A stretch of 19,043 nt of DNA, taken from positions 1 through 19,043 of the forward strand of contig CAZAGT010000058.1 in assembly GCA_964484515.1 (NCBI GenBank), written 5' to 3'. The notes beneath the pieces were generated by a model that worked only from the letters and a program-made list of their open reading frames with translations, did no database searches and was not told the origin of the DNA. Made by a program: the position numbers and the translations under genes. This DNA is from CAZAGT01 sp964484515. GTDB taxonomy: Bacteria; Desulfobacterota; DSM-4660; Desulfatiglandales; HGW-15. Each line of letters begins with the position of its first letter. Position 1 is the first letter of the stretch. Below are positions 14,791-19,043 of the stretch, piece by piece.

Positions 14791-16041
14791 ATGAGGAACG
14801 GGATCTACCTGGGGTTCATTATCTGCGCGGCGCTGGCCGGTCTCGGGGGCTGCGCCGGGTCGACACCCAACGGGGCACTGGAAGCGCCGCCCATCTCGTT
14901 GGACCTCTGGCTCAAAGAAGAGATCTACGCCAAGCTCCCCGAGACACTGAAGAACAACACCTTCATGAAGGATCGTCCCTTCATTATCGTAAAGGCCAAG
15001 GGGGAAGTCGTAGACGACCACATCGACAAACTCACCGAAGAGATCAGGGAGCAACTCTATGCTGTCCTCCTGGAGTCACCTGAAATAATGCTTGTCAGGA
15101 GGCATCCGGCCCGAGTGATCGAAAGACCGTACGCGATTCAGGAGATCCGTTGTGACCGTTTCACCGAGCACGAGATGCTCCTCATGATCGACATTCGAGG
15201 GCTTGGGGACCCTGGGGATCGTCTTGCCCGGATAAACGTGAGAGCCCTCGATCGAAGCAAAGACGCCTGGATCAGGGGCTTTTCCCTCCATCGAAGGGTC
15301 ATCCTTTCCCCTCACCAAAACCGTGCCCTCCATTCACCACCCTATCCCGACCAGGATCTACGTGGACTCAAGTATGTGCCTTTCACGGAATCGCAACGGG
15401 ATGAAATGGCCGCCTATCTTGTCCAGAACCTGAGCTGTATCTTGAGGGCCAGGGCCGATGAGCGTGGCGCGGGAGATATCAAGGTCTTTGTCGATCCCTC
15501 GCGGGTGCGGGGGGCGAATCTAGACACCGTCTGGTTCATCAGGAATCAACTCCAGTTCTGCAATGAGATCCTCGTGGTCGACAGCGAAGATGAAGCCGAG
15601 TGGATTCTCGATGCCGATTCACGCGAGACGGGCGCGGGGTCAGGTTTGTCACAGTTCTGGCTAACGGCGCGTAACGCAAGGGGCATCGCGACGTACGCTT
15701 ACATCTTGAGCGGGCCACCGCGGGAGTCGCATCTTTCGGGGAGGTGGGAGATACGCGATCCGCTCAACGGTGTCAGGATGGGTCAGTTAGTCGTAAGAAA
15801 GGTTGTCGACAACGGTTACAGGGCCGATCTGTACGGACCGGAAGGGACTCGTATTCGCAAGCGGAACATCGTTATACGGCGAAGCGATAAGAACGTCGCC
15901 TGGAGTTATTACGACCGTGAGCTTCAGAAGACCTACGATGCCGATGGCTTCATTGTCGAGGGGGGGCGTCGTATAAGCGTGACGATGTCTTCTTTCCCGC
16001 CTTCGGAGGCGAGGCAACTGGAGCTAGTCCTGTTGGAGTAG
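14791..16041 (+). CDS. Lipoprotein with LpoB/CsgG-like N-terminal domain, unknown function
   Basis: A 416-residue lipoprotein from ATG 14791, with AAGGAG 7 nt upstream (14778-14783); the in-frame ATG at 14752 lacks a ribosome-binding site. Its signal peptide ends in lipobox L18-G-G-C21. The first mature domain (about 30-105: LWLKEEIYAKLPETLKNN, then RPFIIVKAKGEVVDDHIDKL and EIREQLYAVLLESPEIMLVRRH) follows the LpoB/CsgG pattern, in which a conserved helix is followed by a strand ending in the damaging-residue position. The remainder (about 110-416) alternates strands and helices with no clear family, including a basic stretch RKRNIVIRRSDKNVAW. LpoB-type proteins regulate peptidoglycan synthases from the outer membrane. 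The neighbouring lytic transglycosylase and SPOR-like gene fit a wall-related role, but this is inference. Confidence 0.65.
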   Translation: MRNGIYLGFIICAALAGLGGCAGSTPNGALEAPPISLDLWLKEEIYAKLPETLKNNTFMKDRPFIIVKAKGEVVDDHIDKLTEEIREQLYAVLLESPEIMLVRRHPARVIERPYAIQEIRCDRFTEHEMLLMIDIRGLGDPGDRLARINVRALDRSKDAWIRGFSLHRRVILSPHQNRALHSPPYPDQDLRGLKYVPFTESQRDEMAAYLVQNLSCILRARADERGAGDIKVFVDPSRVRGANLDTVWFIRNQLQFCNEILVVDSEDEAEWILDADSRETGAGSGLSQFWLTARNARGIATYAYILSGPPRESHLSGRWEIRDPLNGVRMGQLVVRKVVDNGYRADLYGPEGTRIRKRNIVIRRSDKNVAWSYYDRELQKTYDADGFIVEGGRRISVTMSSFPPSEARQLELVLLE

Positions 16042-16050
16042 GTGAGGGAA

Positions 16051-16217
16051 GGTAGAAGGTATCAGGTAAAAGGCTGAAGGTAGAAGGAAGAACCCTAATT
16101 GAGCTTTTTCGCTCAATTAGGTTCAAGAGTCTTATTACCTGAATAGACAGATAGACTGAAGGAGGAAGACGTTCAGGAGACTTGAGATTTTGGCCTTTAG
16201 CCTTCCACCTTCTATCT
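16051..16217. repeat. Palindromic intergenic element, copy 2, with a strong central hairpin
   Basis: The left arm, including AGGCTGAAGGTAGAAGG (16071-16087), and the right arm, including AGCCTTCCACCTTCTA (16199-16214), are imperfect inverted repeats. The reverse complement of the right arm shares TAGAAGGT and the AAAGGC block with the left. Both sides match the element at 6472-6526. A separate perfect 11-bp hairpin lies inside (16094-16121). The layout resembles a MITE or REP-like element, though the arms are degenerate. Confidence 0.5.
16094..16121 (+). terminator. 11-bp perfect hairpin between the lipoprotein and SPOR-like genes
   Basis: CCTAATTGAGC (16094-16104) pairs perfectly with GCTCAATTAGG (16111-16121) over a 6-nt loop TTTTTC. 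No T-run follows, so it is not a standard intrinsic terminator, although its stability could halt RNA polymerase, protect RNA ends or serve as a protein site. It is the most stable short hairpin seen in the window. Confidence 0.4.
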
Positions 16218-16263
16218 AAATACCTGTGTACTTTCCAGTCCGGAACATAGGGAGATCAGGATC

Positions 16264-16815
16264 ATGCTATTCAATCCTTTTTCTTTTCGTAATATCTTTT
16301 ACGGGGTGGTTCTGGGAATAGGGGTTGTGGTAGTCTGGCTATTCCACGGGGAGATCTGGGCCTACCTGCAGACGCAGACGCCCGAGATGAAAGAGATCAT
16401 TCGAACCGCCGTCCAGGAACGACGAAATACGCACGAAGCAATGACGCCCCAACCCGAACTGGAAACCTCGGAACAGCCGCCTCCGTCGGTCGTCATGGAG
16501 CCGGAGGAAACCGAGCTTCTCGCCCCCGCGATCGAGGTGCTGGAGCAGGTGTCTCCGTCCTCCACAGAGGCCGCACAAGAGGATGAGCCTGCCGTCAGCC
16601 AAGAAGAGGAGGCGGTCACTCTCTATCCCTTCAGGGCCTTTGATTCGGCCGGCACCGCCAAGCGCTTCGTAGAAAGCATCCGGAAGAGCACCGGCGTAGA
16701 GCTTCAGGTCGAGCGGCGATCGCACCGGTACGTCGTTTTGATCCCGGCACTGGATGAAACTGAAAAGGAGGGCAAAGCCGCGCTCATCCGAGAGAAGGCA
16801 GGCGTTACACCCTAA
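16264..16815 (+). CDS. Single-TM protein with a SPOR-like C-terminal domain
   Basis: A 183-residue protein from ATG 16264 (AGGGAG 9 nt upstream). One membrane helix lies at about residues 11-27 (IFYGVVLGIGVVVVWLF). A long acidic and Pro/Glu-rich linker follows (about 40-117, e.g. QPELETSEQPPPSVVMEPEE). The C-terminal domain (about 118-182: LYPFRAFDSAGTAKRFVESI, then VELQVERRSHRYVVLIPALD) has the SPOR pattern: strand, helix after a conserved F/A, strand, and the YRVxVGP-like end. SPOR domains bind denuded glycan strands left by amidases and transglycosylases at division sites, as in FtsN. Its place just after lytic transglycosylase and lipoprotein genes fits a wall-binding role. The SPOR match is partial (the final G-P is A-L here). 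Confidence 0.65.
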   Translation: MLFNPFSFRNIFYGVVLGIGVVVVWLFHGEIWAYLQTQTPEMKEIIRTAVQERRNTHEAMTPQPELETSEQPPPSVVMEPEETELLAPAIEVLEQVSPSSTEAAQEDEPAVSQEEEAVTLYPFRAFDSAGTAKRFVESIRKSTGVELQVERRSHRYVVLIPALDETEKEGKAALIREKAGVTP

Positions 16816-16871
16816 CGCTGCAAAAGTCGAGGGTACTGCAGATGCAGGGTGTCAAGCAGTAGGAGGATATA

Positions 16872-18221
16872 ATGACGGACCTCAAAAGCAAGTGCGATCG
16901 GGTAGTGAAGGCGGCCGGTGTACTTTTCTGCCTGTATCTCATGCTTCTCATGAGTGCCTGCGCGTCACAGCCCTTGCGCGGAGTCGAGGCGCCCACTGCC
17001 GGCCAAGAAGGCCCGTCCGTCCTTTCCGACGAAGCCCAGTTCGATCTTCTCAAGAACTTTCGGCTTGATCTCCTGCTTGAGAACGCGGGACATCACCGGG
17101 GCCGCGTATGGATCGGGCGTCACACGGTCTTCAAGATTGTCCTGATCTTCAATCAACCCCTTCCAGCCCATTTTGAGCCGGCGCGGTTCCGGGCGCAGAT
17201 CGGCGAGCTGACCTTTCCGTTCATCAAGACGAACGGACAGATGGAATATTACACCGACGGCGTCACCGTCGAAACCCCTTACCTCAATATAGGCCCGGTC
17301 CCGATCGCCGTCTATGTGGAGGATGGTGCCCGCTCCCGGCGCATCTATCCAGCCGTGCAGAAGTGGGTAGTCGTTGATACGACACCCCCTCCGAGACCCA
17401 AGGGACTGCAAGTCACAGAGTGCGAACCGGACAGCTTTGGATTGACATGGGAGCCCGCTCACGGATCCGATGAAGTCATGGAATATGCGGTGCAACGGCT
17501 CGAATCCGGAACCTGGGTGAAACTGGCGCCCGGCTCGGTCTCAAACCCGGAGGTGCGCGTGAGGGCGGAGCCTAAGGGCCGGATTCGTGTTGTCGCTGTT
17601 GACTGGGCCCTGAACAGGCAGGCATCGGAGGAACTGGACGTCACCTGTGAACCCCTTCGGATCACGAGGATGAGAGTCCTGGCACCCCACAGGGAGACGA
17701 ATGAAGGGGTGCAGCAGCGCATCGACCTGGAGGTGACAGGCAAACTTCCCTTGGGTTTGGCCTACGCCGTTGAGGTGACGGCCAATCAGGATTGTCGGTT
17801 GTTGCTTGTCAATGTCGACAGCATGGGTTTCGGGTACCGCCTTCTTCCCACGCCGTGCCGGACCGGTAAAGAGTTCGATGACCGTCTGGAACCCTCGTGG
17901 CCCAGGCGCTTTCCGGCCAAGCAGGGTGATTTCCCCTATATCGGATTGGATGATGCCAAAGGGATGGAGGATGTCTACGCCATCGTCTACGAGGATGATG
18001 CTGTCCGGACCACCGTCTGGAAGATGGTCCTCAACGAGATCTGTGAGTACGGCGGATTCGACACTAGACCGAGCACACCCAAAGGGTCGCGTGAACTGCC
18101 AGGGATTCGCTCCAAGTCGGAGAAGAAGCGTGTGGTCGATTTTGAAAGACGATTGGACGAGCTGAAGGAGATCCATAAAGGGACCATGGCCTGGACCAAG
18201 AAGAGCTTTTGGCACCGATGA
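16872..18221 (+). CDS. Lipoprotein with FN3-like and DUF4384-like domains
   Basis: A 449-residue lipoprotein; AGGAGG (about 5 nt upstream) supports the start. Residues 1-30 are a type II signal sequence ending in lipobox L26(M)SAC30 (LMSAC). An N-terminal domain (about 50-165) is beta-rich (LDLLLENAGHHRGRVWIGRH, VFKIVLIFNQPLP). A FN3-like domain follows (about 172-257: PPRPKGLQVTECEPDSFGLTW, YAVQRLESGTWVKL, VVAVDWALNRQ). A DUF4384-like domain comes next (about 296-375: GLAYAVEVTANQDCRLLLVNVD, LLPTPCRTG, IGLDDAKGMEDVYAIVYEDD), then a short helical tail. DUF4384 domains are frequently encoded beside or fused to caspase-like proteins, which is exactly the situation here: the next gene is a caspase-like peptidase 29 nt on. 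It is probably a membrane-tethered recognition or adaptor subunit for that peptidase. Confidence 0.7.
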   Translation: MTDLKSKCDRVVKAAGVLFCLYLMLLMSACASQPLRGVEAPTAGQEGPSVLSDEAQFDLLKNFRLDLLLENAGHHRGRVWIGRHTVFKIVLIFNQPLPAHFEPARFRAQIGELTFPFIKTNGQMEYYTDGVTVETPYLNIGPVPIAVYVEDGARSRRIYPAVQKWVVVDTTPPPRPKGLQVTECEPDSFGLTWEPAHGSDEVMEYAVQRLESGTWVKLAPGSVSNPEVRVRAEPKGRIRVVAVDWALNRQASEELDVTCEPLRITRMRVLAPHRETNEGVQQRIDLEVTGKLPLGLAYAVEVTANQDCRLLLVNVDSMGFGYRLLPTPCRTGKEFDDRLEPSWPRRFPAKQGDFPYIGLDDAKGMEDVYAIVYEDDAVRTTVWKMVLNEICEYGGFDTRPSTPKGSRELPGIRSKSEKKRVVDFERRLDELKEIHKGTMAWTKKSFWHR

Positions 18222-18250
18222 GCCATACAGGGTTACGTAAAGGGAGTGCG

Positions 18251-19043
18251 ATGATGCACTATTCGAGACGGGCCGTTACGGTAACGGGCCTGGCTTGCCT
18301 GATCCTCGCAGGGGCCCTCTTATGTTCGCTGGCCACAGGGTTCCCGGCGGTCAAAGGAGAAGCCTCGAAGGGGTCGCGCGAAATGGAGGTCCCAGGGCCT
18401 TTTGGCGAGGATAATAGAGCGGTTTCTGCACTGGGGCGCAAATATGCCCTCCTGATCGCCGTCGAGCGTTTCAAAACAAAGACGCGCTCAAGGCTGAAGG
18501 AGCTGCCGGAGCTGAAGAACGATCTGGACACCCTCAGCGATGTGCTGGAAGCGAGCGGCTACCAGGTGGAGACCTTGCAGATTTCGTCTCCTGTAAAGCC
18601 GACGGGCGGCAACATCCGCGTCAAGATCGACGAATTAGCCCAGAATACCCACCATCCTGATACGTTTCTCGTTTACTTCACCGGCCATAGCGAGGGCAGA
18701 TGGCTTTGCCCGTGGGATTACCGGCCCGACCTCTCTCCGGAGGCTACCGGTCTCGAACTCGCGGATGTCAGTCACTTGATCAAGAAATCAGTGGCGTCCA
18801 AGAAGATCTTGATACTCGATACGTGTTACAGCGGGACGGCCGTTGATGCCAACTTCAAGGACAAGGCCGGTCCCCGTTTCGGTCTCGACCTTGAGGCCTT
18901 GGAGAAGGAGAAATCGGCCGGGTTCTACATCCTGACCTCCTGTCAGGCAGGTGAACGCTCTTACATCGATGAATCGGCCGGAATGAGTTACTTCACCAAA
19001 TACCTCGTGGAGGGTCTCAAGGGCGCGGCCGATGGCTATGGTG
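18251..19043 (+). CDS. Exported caspase-like (peptidase C14) protein, 3' truncated by window
   Basis: An open frame from ATG 18251 (AGGGAG about 5 nt upstream) runs off the right edge; 264 codons are seen. Residues 1 to about 30 form a signal peptide with basic start (YSRRAVTVTGLACLILAG). A caspase-hemoglobinase fold follows: YALLIAVERF as first strand, a helix with KNDLDTLSDVLEASGY, the catalytic His146 in FLVYFTGHSEG, and the catalytic Cys192 in KILILDTCYSGTA. GFYILTSCQAGERS then leads to FTKYLVEGLKG. Both catalytic residues are present, so activity is expected. Prokaryotic caspase-like proteins (orthocaspases) usually cleave after basic residues, but specificity cannot be read here. Export to the periplasm is notable, and the upstream FN3/DUF4384 lipoprotein is a likely partner. 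Confidence 0.85.
   Translation, partial: MMHYSRRAVTVTGLACLILAGALLCSLATGFPAVKGEASKGSREMEVPGPFGEDNRAVSALGRKYALLIAVERFKTKTRSRLKELPELKNDLDTLSDVLEASGYQVETLQISSPVKPTGGNIRVKIDELAQNTHHPDTFLVYFTGHSEGRWLCPWDYRPDLSPEATGLELADVSHLIKKSVASKKILILDTCYSGTAVDANFKDKAGPRFGLDLEALEKEKSAGFYILTSCQAGERSYIDESAGMSYFTKYLVEGLKGAADGYG

Noticed and set aside
17541..18215. 224-residue minus-strand open frame
   Set aside because: It is opposite the FN3/DUF4384-like lipoprotein, which has a ribosome-binding site, lipobox and domain matches.

Overview
The window reads as chromosomal DNA of a Gram-negative (diderm) bacterium. GC content is moderately high, all supported genes lie on the plus strand, and there are several lipoproteins, a SPOR-like protein, a BamE/SmpA-like protein and a lytic transglycosylase. 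GC-rich coding sequence, G-rich intergenic repeats and the mix of families would fit NC10 (Methylomirabilota), Nitrospirota or former deltaproteobacterial lineages. No marker gene fixes the taxonomy, so this is a loose guess.

Left part (1-6458), ordinary metabolism and redox. It opens with the 3' end of a thiol peroxidase (tpx) whose resolving cysteine is replaced by Ala. A CoA-disulfide/persulfide reductase with a fused rhodanese domain follows (345-2042), then a small tandem-duplicated protein with paired cysteines (2068-2502) and a uroporphyrinogen-decarboxylase-superfamily protein lacking the usual Cys metal ligand (2567-3619). A gap with a near-perfect sigma-70 promoter precedes a 59-residue membrane protein (3870-4049), a Glu/Leu/Phe/Val-type glutamate dehydrogenase (4158-5408) and two small exported proteins (5468-5968 and 6066-6458).

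Middle gap (6459-6872). No convincing gene. It holds a short palindromic repeat, a long inverted repeat with arms of about 40 nt around a 140-nt centre, and a small dyad just before the next gene.

Right part (6873 to the end), a long co-directional cluster that looks like one envelope system. In order: a divergent ECF-like sigma factor; a membrane-anchored protein with a Lon-type (S16) Ser/Lys peptidase domain and no ATPase; an exported coiled-coil protein, translationally coupled; an exported helical protein; a lipoprotein; a four-TM protein resembling MotA/TolQ/ExbB; a single-TM coiled-coil partner candidate; an SLT lytic transglycosylase; a lipoprotein with an LpoB/CsgG-like N-terminal domain; a TM protein with a SPOR-like domain; a lipoprotein with FN3-like and DUF4384-like domains; and an exported caspase-like (C14) peptidase cut by the window end.

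Interpretation (inference). The right cluster joins a transcription factor, two unrelated peptidases (S16 Lon-like at the membrane, C14 caspase-like outside it), a possible ion-driven motor pair and peptidoglycan-directed proteins. I do not recognise it as a named system. The sigma/Lon pair recalls the CalpL-CalpT-CalpS logic of regulated proteolysis controlling a sigma factor, but no CARF/SAVED domain or CRISPR array is visible here.
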